Below, piece by piece: positions 33,301-42,785 of a DNA stretch of 64,000 nt. Under the pieces are notes generated by a model that saw nothing but the letters and a program-made list of their open reading frames with translations, made no database searches and was not told the DNA's origin. The DNA is taken from positions 4,046,401 through 4,110,400 of the forward strand of contig OY755175.1 of the NCBI GenBank assembly GCA_963576735.1. Reading direction: 5' to 3'. The DNA comes from Bedellia somnulentella. Its lineage: Eukaryota; Arthropoda; Insecta; Lepidoptera; Bedelliidae. A program made the position numbers and the translations under genes. Positions within the stretch are counted from its first letter, which is position 1, and each line of letters opens with the position of its first letter.

Positions 33301-36300
33301 TAATATCCTGGTAGCACAATATGAACTCCAGAGGACGGACAGCAAATTCCTTTGACAGTGGGATCATCCATCTTCCTAATAGAGTCGGTGAATGGGCCAG
33401 TCGCGTTTATAATACATTTTGCTTTTACGTCCCATTCTTTGCCTGATATTTCATCCTGCAATTTTTAAGTTAAGCTTAATTAAATAATAGCAATATAGCT
33501 TAACTCTGAAGCAAACGACCAATCTGTATCTCCATTCTGAAGTTCAACGGCAGTTAACCAGCAGTGAAATAAGTTTTACACGGACAGTAACTGAGTCTAA
33601 GAACAACCATACACGAATTGTTCAAGCAGTCGCTATCAATTGTTTAAAGCTGATATTTTGGGAGTATGGACTTGTGTACTTTGTAGACTGTAAAGTAAAA
33701 TGTTGCACGGTGCGGAAAAATCGGAATTTAGTCACATCAAATATCTGAATGTTCTTATCCAAACATTTTATGTTTAATACTGGGTAGTTAATATAATCAT
33801 TAATATAATAATCATTATAACTTTATTTTCAATAACAAAAACCAATACATAACATAAAACATAAACGTTCACGCCGAATATCCCCGAAGGGGTTGGCAGA
33901 GGTACTAATACTTCTGAACATCACGTGACTTTGTCACCTGGTGTTCATAGTACCCAAGTTTTGCATGGACAGTGTACTCACGTGATAGGGGGCAGGCCTA
34001 ACCAATACTCTGTAAATATTTCAGGCCTCTATCTGCTACTGTTAACAAAAACGATCAAAAAACCGAGTTTGCTGTATAGGAAGGAGGATCACCAAACTAT
34101 ATACGTAGATAGACATATAATCACATATCTTACCAACTTTGATACCACCAGTCAAAGTCAAACGTTCACGCCGTATATCCCCGAAGGGGATGGTAAAGGT
34201 ACTAATACTTCTGAACATCACGTGATCTTGGCACCTGATATTCCGAGTACCGACGTTGCATGGACAGTGTAACTCACGTGATAGGGGGCAGGCCTATCGC
34301 CGTTTTGTACGAATACTCTGTCACATGGCTAAGTACAACTCAGCCATGTAAGTTTCCTTACGATGCTTCCCTCACCGTTTACACCCATGATAGATTAACC
34401 ACACATATAATTTCAGAAAAGACAAATTAGACCACTGTGCACCATCGCATCTCAAACCAACCAACATTGAATGATATACTAACTATTTACTTTCAGTCTA
34501 GCCCCGCTGACTTTCCCATCTGTCTCTTATGTAGTTGCTAACCTCATAGTGATATTTTCAATGCTCACCCTATTACGTAAACACATTGTCCAAGCAAAAC
34601 GTGCGAACTCTGAACACCAGGTGACAATATCACGTGACGTTCAGAAGTTCTGAAGTTTTTATAAATACCTTCAGTCTAGCCCCGCTAAGTTTCCCATCCG
34701 TCTTTTGTAGCTGCATGACGTTGATGTGGTTGGCGATGGTGGCGCCGTGGCGGGTGGCCGTCAACGCGATCTTCTAACTTCAGAGTAATATCATGACTAC
34801 TTACCTTCAATCTAGCTTCGCATAGTTTCCAGATGTCTTATGTAACAACTCCAAACAAGGGTAACCTTAGAGTAATATCATTACTAGGCACCTTGAGCCT
34901 AGCCCCGCTAAGTTTTCCATCTGTCTTATGAAGCTGCATGACCTTGACGTGGTTGGCGATGGTGGCGCCGTGGCGGGTGGCTGTCAACGCGATCTTCTAA
35001 TTTTGGAGTAATTTCAGCACTACTTGCCTTCAACCTAGTCTAAATGACTTTCCCGTCTATCTTGTGTAACTACTCTATACAATGCTAACCTTAGAGTAAT
35101 ATCATTACTAGTCACCTTGAGTCTAGCACCACTAGGTTTCCCGTCCGTCTTACGTGGTTGGCGATGGTGGCGCCGTGGCGGGTGGCCGTCAGAACTATCG
35201 CCTAACCTCATAGTGATATTCTCACTACTCACCCTATCACATAAATACACTGTCCAAGCAATACGTGGGAACTTTGAACACCAAGTGACAGTATCACGTG
35301 ATATTCAGAAGTTCCTAAGAGGAATTTATAAATACCTTCAGTCTAGCTCCACTAAGTTTCCCATCCGTCTTATGAAGCTGCAAGACCTTGACGTGGTTGG
35401 CGATGGTGGCGCCGTGGCGGGCGGCTGTCAGAGCTATCGCTAGGTTCATGCGCGCGTCGTCTTGTTGACCTGAATTAGTTGTGTGGTTATAAAGTTTTAT
35501 TTAGAGTAGAACATAGTAGGTATGAAAGCGTTTTAAGTACAGAAAGTTTTTGTATATGATGGACAATTATGGAAAGTTATCAGGAAATGAGAGAAATATA
35601 TGTGATGGGCATCTTAGTTGTTCAATTTAGCTTTTTATAATCAATATCTTTTATTATATTTTATAAATATGCATATTATATTATGAAATAATACAGATAC
35701 TCTTGGCTATAAATATAAATAATATAATATAAATAAATAAAGTTGAATGGTGAAAAGATAAAGGATGGTTGATGGCGGGGTTCCAGCCATATCGCCCAGC
35801 AATCACTTAAAATGCCCCAACGCCCTAAGTCACCTATTACGACAACCGTGAGAAGTAATGGGTTACTGCTAATAACAATGCGGCAATAAGCAGCAATATG
35901 ACTTTATAAAGATCAATATCAAATCTTACCATCATAATAGACAATGCCACCACAAAGGTTGTCGGATTTCAGCATAGGGAAGAGTTCGAGAGTATTCTTC
36001 TTGGATAGATAATAAGAGCTCTTCACGTTTCTGTCACCGGCTACCAAGTCGTACATCTTGATACCGAACCAGTAGTACGGTACTTGCCACCATCTGGAAT
36101 TACACAAGCATTTTAATGTATAGGTATTTTTTATGGATTTAAAGAGATTCTTTTGTACGAGCTGCGAAGGCAAAAATAATGCTTAGTGTACAATAGGCAC
36201 CTTAACTTTTTAATGATGAGGTTTCCATTATATCAAGCTATTTATATTATTGCTGGACAAAGATTCCCAAAAATCACCGCAGTGATCGGTTCTGTTCGCC

Positions 36301-39300
36301 CCAGAGGGTCTTCATATCGAAAACGATAATAGGCATACTTATCTCTTTTAACCCCTATTAAAATTTGTTTCTGTCTCGCTCACACGAAACGAATATTCGT
36401 AGTTTGACATTTCTGATATATGAGAATACATGGTGATATTCGACGAATGCAACGATACCTCTGTAGTTGTCGCTGGTTTCATCGACTAGTAAGCGCCAAT
36501 ATTAATATTTTCGATACATTTCAAAATTTCAAAATCCGAATATTCGTTGCGTGCGAAGGAGATAGAAATAAATATTAATATTTGTAGAAGAGATACTAGA
36601 TAGAAGTGTGCTAATTATCGTCTTCGGCGTGAAGAATACACTCTCAGATCACATCAAATCATGTAGATTGTAGATCTTCTCCCCATACTACGTCGTCTAA
36701 ACAGTTAATGATTTTTGGTCAAGTCTGAAATGCGTACATTCGGGCAGACACTAATAACATGATGGGCTTAATTATTATACAAGGTTTCAGACCAGTAGTT
36801 TTGCACCAAGTTTAGTATAATCATTTCACAATTTCCAAAAGTGGCTGAGGAATTTCTAATTCCTTAGCTCTGGTTACCTCGTCCAGGGATTTATAGCCGC
36901 GAGTATGTGTGTGTGTGTGTGTGTGTGTGTATGTACAATTGAAATGCTTATGGCTACTTTACAAGTAAAAATACTCCTAGTCATCCTAGTCAGCATGCGC
37001 AAGAACAAATCCTCAACATTTGTCGGTTGCACACTTTGACAGCTGTTACGTCTTTATTTCGAAGCGATAAGAGCTATTTTTCAATATCAAGTTCCTAGCT
37101 ACGGAGATCACGTGTCTAATAGTTAATAGGTAAATTGAGAAAAATATCTGTAACTGGGTTTTGGTTCAGCTGGCCTGAAACTGTATGTAAAGCCTGAAAC
37201 TGTATGTAAACTAAAACACGTAAACTTAAAAAAAATTATGTGTAATTAAAAAAGTCTGTTCGTAAATTGGTTTGCGTGTCTTATAAAAATTTTAAAAAGA
37301 ACTTACTGATAAACAGGCAACAATATAGGCAAAGGGCGTGTCAAATGCGGCGCAACCTCCAGCATATTAGCTCGTTCGTGCAACGCCTCTTTCACCATCT
37401 TGTACTGGTCGTAGTCGAGGCCCAGGATGGCTTTCTGAAGATATCTGACTCCTCCGTGGATGAGCTTGGTGCTGCGACTTGAGGTACCGCTGGCGAAGTC
37501 GTCGGCTTCTACTAGAGCGGTTTTGAGGCCTGGGGAAGAAAGTGGGCTGATTTATAAATTGAAGTTTTAGAGAAACAATCATAGCTTGCTTGCTTGTGTA
37601 TAGTGGTTATAATAAGCTTCCTGAGCATGTAAGTGACTTCGATGTACTGAAGTTCTGAAGAATAAAAGAACTATGATTAAAGGGAAGTAGTTCTCATAGC
37701 ATACGTAATCTATTTTTAATATAGTTAATCAAATTATGCCAAATCAAATTGGTCCTCGCGATACAGAATTAGCCTAGTGCGAGGGCAAATGTAAATTGAA
37801 ACTGTATATTGATTAATTTAGTAAATAAAGTTTTTGTTTTTTTTTTATCTAGTAACTAAGTAAGGTAACACGTAAGATATCTTAAGTTTCAGTAGATACC
37901 TATCGCATTAGTTTACAATACTAACTTTTACTTAAAATAAAGAGTCACAGTCAGCCTATTTCTCCATAATGGAAGCGCCATATTATCAACTACAATGGGT
38001 TACGTGAATTGTACAAGGACTAACTAACTCTTAAAGCCAATCAGACCATCATCCTAGCGATTAAAGTTATGACCTTTAAAAAAGCGCATAATAAGTCACA
38101 AGACATGACCATATACCTCTAGTGGCGCCCCCGCCGATGATGAGCACATCGAACATCTATACGGCCTGCAAGTCCGTGGATTGGTCGTCGCCTCTTTCTG
38201 CCCTTCATGTCAGTCAGAATATATACGTGACTATCAAGTGCATGATCAATCCAAATACATATACGAGATTATATACGCCTAGTGCAAGCATTAAGCCTGT
38301 GCCTTGGGGTGTGCGTCGATCCGGCCTGCAAGCCCGTGATCTGGTCGGCACGCGATGGCAGCAACCACTTTTTTGAAGTATTTTTTTCATAGGATTGGTT
38401 GCTGCTGACCTTGTGGCATGTAAGTTTCTAAGTTAAATCGAATAGACATAATCCTCGTACCTCTAGTGCAAGCATCAAGCGCGCATCCAACGCCAGTGGC
38501 GCCCCCACCGATGATGAGCACGTCGAAGGTCTGTCCGGCCTGCAAGCCGGTGATCTGGTCGTTTCGTGATGGCAGCGGGCGCTTCTTGCGCTCCGTCTTG
38601 GCTGATACGGTCGCTGGTTTCCACCATTCCTGAAAATTGAAGGGGTATTTTACAGCAGTGTCGGAGGATGGAAAATTTATTAATCTAAATTACCTGGCCG
38701 TGTTGTGCTTGGAAGCTACGGTTGATCTCTGTTTATGCGGAGTGTCGATAACATGATTCCATGGTGTAGGGTAGATATTTTGCCATTCATATACACTATG
38801 ATTGCGGTTGCCATCTCTATTCTTGGACTTGAAGGTGTAAATAGCGGGAAATTCTACTTGAAATATGAATTTTAAAGATTTTTGACTGGGACTGGCTTGC
38901 ATGTTTTACGATAGTAATTTAAGAACATTTAGCGTCGGCTTAGAACGACACTACTCCATATTATCCCGCGGATACTGTTTTAAGTGGTTGTTAGGCGAAG
39001 TGGCTTGCTACCCATCACTAGCAATACTTTATTTTTTATCGTATTATCTTCTCCCCAGGAAAGACCGAGACTATCGCATTATGCTTTCTGTCTCGGTCTA
39101 GCAAATGGCAGTTCTGACCGAACGGAAGAAGGCGACGGCGAACCCTAATTGTAGCGAATCATTTAGATAGCAAAAACAAAGAAGTAAAATGTAACGAACG
39201 ACTATTTTGTCACTATAACGTTAAATTTTATTTTATAATCAGTCGGGGAGTCAAGGACTTTCCCGTCATAAAGCAACATTCTACAAACAGATATACTACT

Positions 39301-40320
39301 AAACATTAACTCATAAAGATGACCTGGTGAAGGTCATTTCTGTCACGATACAAAGCCCAGTCACAGCCATTTCTAAATTAGATTCCAAACTCAACCGGCG
39401 GAATACCCGATGTGTTGGATCGGTCCGAAGGTATAATTTAGTACCTTTCCTTTTGGTGGACAGCCAACAACGCTTGGCAGCTGTGTGGGTCGATATGCCA
39501 TTGACTCTTTATCAAATGCTACATTGTAAGACAAAAAGAATTTTATTTTGTCAGTATATTAATTATTTTCGGCGTAATAGTTTTTAGCATATGGCAGGAA
39601 AATATGTTACACGTGCGAACGTCAAATGGTATTTTAGTGAATGGTATGAAGGAAGTAGTGAATATAGGAAGAGAAAATTTATCCTCAAACAACGATTTGT
39701 TGCTCTTTTTGTAATATTTTACCAAACAGTTTTTCGTATCTGAAATCATTAGTCGGATGAATGAAATGATATACGATGAAGATTATCAAATATTTTTTTA
39801 TAAATGTTTAAAATGTTTTAAAATAATATAGGTAGATGGGCACCTTTTATTTATTAAATGATGCCGTTATAATTTGATCTGGTTGATAATGTCAAATACA
39901 AGCTATGCATTTCGGAAATAACGACAGCAAGAACTTCTTGAGTCTATAGAAGGTGGTCAAATATGAATCAATAATTTAATAAATAAATAAACTCGAGTAA
40001 CAAAAACCAAACGTAACCAAGCTTTATAGCCATCACAACGCAGACTCAACATTAATATAATTTGCTTTTATGAATTAAGGGTCTGTTTAAACGTATCCTG
40101 GCAAGCATCATGGACTTAGATTGCGGACTCCAACACTGCGACATACACGACATTGGAACGACAGAACAACAACATAAATATTTTTACTATACTTAGATCA
40201 TTAATATAAGTTTTTTTTAAGACTCACCACATGAGAGTCATCAGCGGCGATGGCCCAGGCAGCCGCTGCAGCTCCGGCTAACCCGGCCGCAGAACCGACC
40301 AGCAGGCGGCGTCGAGACAT
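24061..40320 (-). CDS. Gpo1: FAD-dependent glycerol-3-phosphate dehydrogenase, mitochondrial (whole gene)
   Basis: Fourteen coding exons on the minus strand join with matching phases into 721 codons, close to the 727 of human GPD2. The enzyme sits on the outer face of the inner mitochondrial membrane, oxidises glycerol-3-phosphate to dihydroxyacetone phosphate and passes electrons to ubiquinone, completing the glycerophosphate shuttle. Landmarks: a basic, alanine-rich N-terminus (1-26); FAD signature IGGGATGVGCALDACTRG (71-88); SGTSSRSTKLIHGG (101-114); the second family signature GGKWTTYRSMA (424-434); a C-terminal domain; EF-hand loops at 627-638 and 663-674; end S-G-G-G-L. Exons in order: 40320-40228, 38629-38461, 37529-37307, 36093-35930, 35469-35336, 33455-33298, 32807-32614, 32305-32111, 31553-31432, 29551-29415, 27598-27445, 27075-26887, then 26348-26250 or 25855-25757, and 24195-24061. 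An acceptor at 40324-40325 shows that a 5' non-coding exon lies upstream. Confidence 0.96.
24532..24775 (+). repeat. Repeat A in Gpo1 intron 13
   Basis: Nearly full length, from GTGTAGTGTCGGTTTAGAAT to GCCGTGAGTATATGTATG, in the antisense orientation to the gene. Confidence 0.8.
25757..25855 (-). CDS. Gpo1: Gpo1 exon 13A, second EF-hand (canonical)
   Basis: 33 codons, phase 0, with acceptor TTCCACAG and donor CAG|GTTCAT. It starts N-Y-G-E-E-L-T-G-E-Q, and its loop D-T-N-M-N-G-Q-V-E-L-D-E has proper ligands at positions 1, 3, 5 and 12. It lies 394 bases after exon 13B in transcript order, so the two form a cassette pair. Confidence 0.9.
26250..26348 (-). CDS. Gpo1: Gpo1 exon 13B, alternative second EF-hand (degenerate)
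   Basis: 33 codons, phase 0, with acceptor ATTATAG and donor CAG|GTAGAC. It starts S-M-G-V-K-P-S-E-D-E, and its loop is D-V-A-Y-N-G-Q-M-E-L-Q-D. Loop position 3 is alanine and position 12 is aspartate, so two calcium ligands differ from the canonical pattern. It has the same length and phase as 13A and ends in the same Y-L-Q; 14 of 33 residues are identical. Using either exon keeps the frame. Confidence 0.85.
26887..27075 (-). CDS. Gpo1: Gpo1 exon 12 (first EF-hand)
   Basis: 63 codons, phase 0 at both ends. The EF-hand loop D-A-D-R-K-G-F-V-S-I-N-D lies at residues 627-638. Loop position 5 is lysine and position 12 is aspartate, so calcium binding by this hand is probably weak. Either version of the next exon can follow. 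Confidence 0.94.
27200..27375 (-). repeat. Repeat C end and tRNA-SINE fragment in Gpo1 intron 11
   Basis: 27211-27295 has the complement of the C core (GTAGGCAGATACTATCGATC). 27330-27375 has a tRNA-like piece, GGATTCGAACCTATGGTC, related to the SINE at 18170-18417. Confidence 0.6.
27445..27598 (-). CDS. Gpo1: Gpo1 exon 11
   Basis: 51 codons: YGVREYACTAVDMIARRLRL, then AFLNVQAAAEALPGIVDIMA. The EYACTA and RRLRLAFL segments are conserved in the C-terminal domain. Confidence 0.95.
27835..28265. repeat. Inverted repeat in Gpo1 intron 10
   Basis: The left part (about 27833-27935) and right part (about 28150-28262) are complementary: TTCCGTTTATCCACCCTAAA and GGGTGGATATCCGGAATCCA on the left recur inverted on the right. 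The interior is AT-rich. The structure fits a MITE of about 430 bp. Confidence 0.65.
28300..28510 (+). pseudogene. LINE C-terminal coding fragment (repeat C)
   Basis: Reads M-D-D-R-K-L-V-K-G-I-Y, then GRPRRTHLDQIESVLKKAGV and KRACMKRLMDVNEARE, the charged C-terminal tail of a LINE-encoded RT protein. It is interrupted by the T insertions and resumes at 29061-29165 with the family 3' end. Confidence 0.7.
28511..29060 (-). repeat. Two tandem copies of a tRNA-like SINE (repeat T)
   Basis: Units begin at 28511 and 28818, each starting TTTAAATCTTTTTGTTCATG. On the minus strand each holds a tRNA-like cloverleaf (about 28592-28663 and 28902-28973): acceptor GACACGG/CTGTGTC, D stem GCTC/GAGC, T arm GCGGGTTCGATTCCCGC. 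The second copy also has a perfect 5-bp anticodon stem. The anticodon loop lacks the universal U33, so this is not a working tRNA. The block interrupts a repeat C element. Confidence 0.75.
29061..29165 (+). repeat. Repeat C, 3' end continued
   Basis: AGAAGCTAGAGAGGTTTGTC through GCGTGAGTATATTAATGTAT completes the copy that starts at 28300. GAAGCTAGAGAG appears on both sides of the T block and may be its target duplication. Confidence 0.65.
29415..29551 (-). CDS. Gpo1: Gpo1 exon 10
   Basis: 45 codons plus AG: VAQHLAKSYGDRAFAVAKMA, then GKRWPIIGKKMHPEFPYIDA. It belongs to the C-terminal domain of the DAO/GlpD family. Confidence 0.95.
30161..31130 (+). mobile_element. Non-autonomous Helitron, copy 1
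   Basis: Starts TCTATACTTATAATAAATCT and ends in a GC hairpin region (ACCCGTGCGAAGCTGGGACG) followed by CTAG, with flanking A and T. It holds a (GTCT)n microsatellite at 30274-30310. It has no Rep/helicase coding. Copies 2 and 3 are at 45673-46642 and 51647-52584. Confidence 0.85.
31168..31415 (+). repeat. Repeat A in Gpo1 intron 9
   Basis: Nearly full length. It lies directly beside Gpo1 exon 9, only about 17 bp before the donor end of that exon. Confidence 0.8.
31432..31553 (-). CDS. Gpo1: Gpo1 exon 9
   Basis: 40 codons: A-N-L-K-P-L-F-K-E-C followed by FLIEGAHGWTPTMYIRLVQD and ending in phase 0. This is the variable linker into the C-terminal domain. Confidence 0.93.
31836..32034 (-). repeat. 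Repeat A, minus strand, diverged
   Basis: Located in Gpo1 intron 8. Starts TACTCACGGCTATGAATCTC and runs to the CTTAGTCACC part, losing the family head. Confidence 0.65.
32111..32305 (-). CDS. Gpo1: Gpo1 exon 8 (second family signature)
   Basis: 64 codons: RRGDVLSAWSGIRPLV near the start and GLVTIAGGKWTTYRSMASET near the end. GGKWTTYRSMA fits the FAD-glycerol-3-phosphate dehydrogenase signature. The donor is A|GTAAGT. Confidence 0.95.
32614..32807 (-). CDS. Gpo1: Gpo1 exon 7
   Basis: 64 codons: PEHMGLLDPATSDGRVIFFL, then IAGTTDLPCEITHSPRPTED. One base at each end completes split serine and valine codons. Confidence 0.95.
33298..33455 (-). CDS. Gpo1: Gpo1 exon 6
   Basis: 52 codons plus two bases: D-E-I-S-G-K-E-W-D-V, then CIINATGPFTDSIRKMDDPT and SSGVHIVLPGYY. 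The ATGPFTDS segment is a family hallmark. Confidence 0.95.
33836..34430 (-). repeat. Repeat B fragments
   Basis: Two partial minus-strand copies, 33860-34010 and 34163-34430, both begin AACGTTCACGCCG. (ACATA)n-like sequence precedes the first. The tRNA head is missing from both. Confidence 0.65.
34490..35206 (-). pseudogene. Array of six truncated copies of Gpo1 exon 5
   Basis: Copies at about 34490-34553, 34669-34777, 34804-34845, 34892-34999, 35027-35072 and 35116-35206 all keep the 3' part of exon 5 with its donor region. The longest (34669-34777 and 34892-34999) stay open from ALTATRHGATIANH to SGARLK. All lack the exon's first part and start at a shared break next to a TTAG. The copy at 35116-35206 has an internal deletion that shifts the frame. 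Pieces of repeat B lie between copies at 34584-34660 and 35250-35330. Confidence 0.85.
34584..34660 (+). repeat. Repeat B fragment between exon-5 copies
   Basis: GTCCAAGCAAAACGTGCGAA through CACGTGACGTTCAGAAGTTC. A sister piece sits at 35250-35330, so SINE sequence was duplicated together with the exon fragments. Confidence 0.6.
35336..35469 (-). CDS. Gpo1: Gpo1 exon 5
   Basis: 44 codons, with ARMNLAIALTAARHGATIAN in the middle and the end SGARLK followed by donor GTATTT. It is the parent of the truncated copies in the next intron. Confidence 0.95.
35697..35880 (-). repeat. Repeat A, minus strand, degraded
   Basis: GATGGCGGGGTTCCAGCCAT and GAGAAGTAATGGGTTACTGC correspond to the family body and head; the rest is eroded. 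Confidence 0.45.
35930..36093 (-). CDS. Gpo1: Gpo1 exon 4
   Basis: 54 codons, beginning W-W-Q-V-P-Y-Y-W-F-G-I-K and ending I-V-Y-Y-D. The split glycine codon at its end joins exon 5. Confidence 0.95.
36305..36650. repeat. MITE with imperfect long inverted repeats
   Basis: The left end TTCATATCGAAAACGATAAT and right-end complement CCGAAGACGATAATTAGCAC pair imperfectly, and an inner pair, CACGAAACGAATATTCG and CGAATATTCGTTGCGTGCG, also pairs. No coding capacity. Confidence 0.55.
36826..36940 (+). repeat. Repeat A end with (TG)n
   Basis: TTTCCAAAAGTGGCTGAGGA through TATAGCCGCGAGTATG, extended by about twelve TG units at 36907-36931. Confidence 0.65.
37307..37529 (-). CDS. Gpo1: Gpo1 exon 3
   Basis: 73 codons with two bases at each end. 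Contains ALVEADDFASGTSSRSTKLI followed by H-G-G-V-R-Y-L, conserved contacts of the FAD and substrate site. Donor TATCA|GTAAGT and the next exon complete a glutamine codon. Confidence 0.95.
38107..38375 (-). pseudogene. Two decayed copies of Gpo1 exon 2 in intron 2
   Basis: Copy 1 (38107-38215) keeps GTGCTCATCATCGGCGGGGG but has lost 28 bases after it, and carries a TAG in the exon frame; its donor-like end is intact. Copy 2 (38276-38375) keeps GACCAGATCACGGGCTTGCA and AATGCTTGCACTAG but has lost the FAD motif. Both are in the gene's orientation, so they are tandem duplications in decay. Confidence 0.8.
38461..38629 (-). CDS. Gpo1: Gpo1 exon 2 (FAD-binding motif)
   Basis: 56 codons plus one base. 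Starts E-W-W-K-P-A-T and ends with the dinucleotide-binding signature IGGGATGVGCALDACTR. Acceptor TTTTCAG, donor GTACGAGG. Two decayed partial copies of this exon lie next to it at 38107-38215 and 38276-38375. Confidence 0.95.
38932..39062 (+). repeat. Repeat A fragment in Gpo1 intron 1
   Basis: GCGTCGGCTTAGAACGACAC to TATCGTATTATCTTCTCCCC; only the first half is present. Confidence 0.5.
40228..40320 (-). CDS. Gpo1: Gpo1 coding exon 1 (mitochondrial N-terminus)
   Basis: 31 codons, MSRRRLLVGSAAGLAGAAAA then A-W-A-I-A-A-D-D-S-H-V, ending at donor GTGAGT in phase 0. Three arginines followed by a hydrophobic alanine/glycine stretch suit mitochondrial targeting or inner-membrane insertion. The ATG lies three bases after a splice acceptor (TTCTTCCAG), so the exon continues only to 40323. 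Confidence 0.92.
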
Positions 40321-40741
40321 TTTCTGGAAGAACATTTAAACCAGCTATTAATTTTAAGTTATACGTATAAGAAGATGCAGTATACGTCTTGCAGTATCTT
40401 ATTAAAGGTTGGCTCTTGCTCTTACTAGCATAGTACTATATTAACTGTGCTTGGCTGAGGACTTGTTGAAACGCGGGAAGCTGATTGATGATAGTACAGG
40501 ACATTAAGGGCATCCCCTCGTTTGGCAGCTATTGCCCTCATTGTTACGTCAAAATCAGTGAGAGTGACAAGGAGGGAAAAAACATGCGCCGTTAAAATGC
40601 ACTAAATTTAGTTAATACAATGTTTAAATGAAACATTGAAACGCAAGATTATATAGCATAAAACAAAGCGTTAATAGATACACAAGGTGTTTATATCTAT
40701 GTTATACCAGCAAAATCTATATATATTATACAGATATAGCC

Positions 40742-40985
40742 CTGTAGTGCCGGCATAGGGGGTTATCTATGGCCGGCATAGAACGTCACTATCCCTTTCT
40801 AGCCAAGAGTTTCGTAAGAGGCGATAGGGGTATGGAATTTTTTAAGTGGTTTTTAGGCGATGCGGTTGGAGACCCTCACCAACGATACTTTATTTCTACC
40901 ATCTTGTCCCCTATCAATTTCCAAATGTGGCTGAAAAGTTTCTAACTCTTTTTGGGATTTATGGCCGTGAGTATATGTATATAAT
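40742..40985 (+). repeat. Repeat A upstream of Gpo1
   Basis: Head partly duplicated (GTAGTGCCGGCATAGG, then GGCCGGCATAGAACG), body typical, end GCCGTGAGTATATGTAT. It lies about 420 bp upstream of the first coding exon. Confidence 0.7.
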
Positions 40986-41299
40986 TGTTACAATGTCAAA
41001 CAGCAAATTTTTAAGCCATGAACTATGCATTAACATTGTATTTTATTCGAGTCATATCAATATCATTAAAACGGACGTTATAGAGTTTGAAATCTGTGAA
41101 AAACAACTCATTTTTTTGGAGCAAGGAAAGAAAGCCGTTAAGGAATAATTATGATCAGCATGTCTCTATTGAATTTAATTATGATAGTAAGGATGATGAA
41201 GAGTAGAGTGTTGTTTCCAAAATGTAATACGCGCACGTTGTACGTGTTACGTTGTAACATATTTCACAAGAAGAAAGTTTTCTATTCTATTAGCAGAAA

Positions 41300-41375
41300 G
41301 GTCATATGCCTGCGTTTTGGACCTAATAGAGAATGTGCTCAAAAAGGCAATTGTCTGAAGTATGAAGTTCCACCT
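41300..41375 (+). repeat. Repeat C fragment
   Basis: AGAGAATGTGCTCAAAAAGG with the following GTCTGAAGTATGAAG matches the coding tail seen at 28300-28510. Confidence 0.4.
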
Positions 41376-41785
41376 GTATATTTAGATTGATTCAACAAAA
41401 AGAATCAAGATTTATCGTATTTAGTACCGAGGTTTTCACTAGATATTTGAACAAACAAGTCTGAATGTAAAAAAGGATTTGTATAGTAATCTGCTAACAT
41501 TGGTCGTTGAGCACAAGAAGTATTGTAACAATAATCATGTTAACTTCATAAAACAGTTAGGTAAGTATCATGAAATCGTGAAAAGTTATATCAGGGAATG
41601 GAACTTTGCCAGATTCCGCCAATTACTAGCTACAGAGTAGACGTGCCAACTCAGACAGATTAGCAACTGCATCGAGACTTTACTTAAAGCAGAGATATCT
41701 GCGAAACTCATACATATTCTTAGTATTTTCTAAGACTATCGCGATAGCACACTACAATCAAAACAACTATTGGCTTACCGATACA

Positions 41786-42059
41786 TCAACAAGAATATGT
41801 AAATATCGCTCCTTCGTTCAAATAGTGTCAAAACGCCCCTTTTATTTTATCATTAGGTTTGCCAAACATCAAAATGTTATCTCAAAAACTGGCATATTTA
41901 TAGCTTCAATAAAAGTATAATTTTTAGTTTTCGTAATAAGTGCAGAGAAGTAAAAAATAAGCGAAAGTGTAAATTACGAATGCAATTTTCTCAACAACTT
42001 GGTTTTTTGAGTTGTGACGCTATTTGATCGGAGGTGCGATATTTACATATTCTTGTTGA
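41786..42059. repeat. MITE with 26-bp terminal inverted repeats
   Basis: TCAACAAGAATATGTAAATA at the left and TATTTACATATTCTTGTTGA at the right are complementary, and continue inward through ATCGC. The interior is AT-rich and non-coding. Confidence 0.7.
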
Positions 42060-42659
42060 AAATTACGTCTATCCATAGCAAGCAGAACTTTTGAAGTCAA
42101 ACCATTTCAGACAATTTGATGAAATAAAAGATTGTTCCAACCACATGTCCATTAATCACTTTAACAGCTCCGCATCCCTTAGTGGCGTGGTACACTAAAG
42201 TTAATAAATGTTTTATGAGGCTTCTCCAATTTAACGCTATGCTGGTTTACGCCCTTCTTCCAAAACGATGCGAGAGTAAATAAGTAGCTTTTTGCTGGAA
42301 TTTTATATTTACCCTGTACCTATATGAAGTATGTAACCATAGAACATCAATTTCAGAACCCAGGAAAAGGGAAAATTGTGCTATCAGTGAACATCAACGC
42401 CGCGATATAGGATATGGCGAGTCTTTATGACGATTGACTGTTTACGTGTTGCACTGTGAAATGCGATACTTATTCCACTGTTCAGCAGTTCTATGTGGTG
42501 CGATCATTTTTTAAATACACTGACAGCATGTCACTACAACAGGTATCTTGGAGGCGGCAAGCTCCTACTAGGGCTACATCACGCTACCCTGATAGATTTC
42601 CACTGTGACCTCAGTTATGAGCACCATCTTTTACTCCATTTTTGTATGCAAAAACAAAC

Positions 42660-42785
42660 AAGGTTGACTGATGACTGGCAAAGGTCACGGGAAGCCGATG
42701 AATCATAGCGCAGCAGGTTTGGATGTTATGGGAGGCCTATGTCCAGTGGTGGATTGTCCAGTGGACAATGACTATGAATATTTAC
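42660..42785 (+). repeat. Retroposon 3' end
   Basis: GGAGGCCTATGTCCAGTGGT is a common lepidopteran retroposon end. The preceding GGTCACGGGAAGCCG is its usual neighbour. The overlapping open frames are repeat-derived. Confidence 0.55.

Noticed and set aside
35035..35250. A 71-codon frame with R-R-H-H-R-Q-P
   Set aside because: It is an out-of-frame reading of a decayed exon-5 copy.
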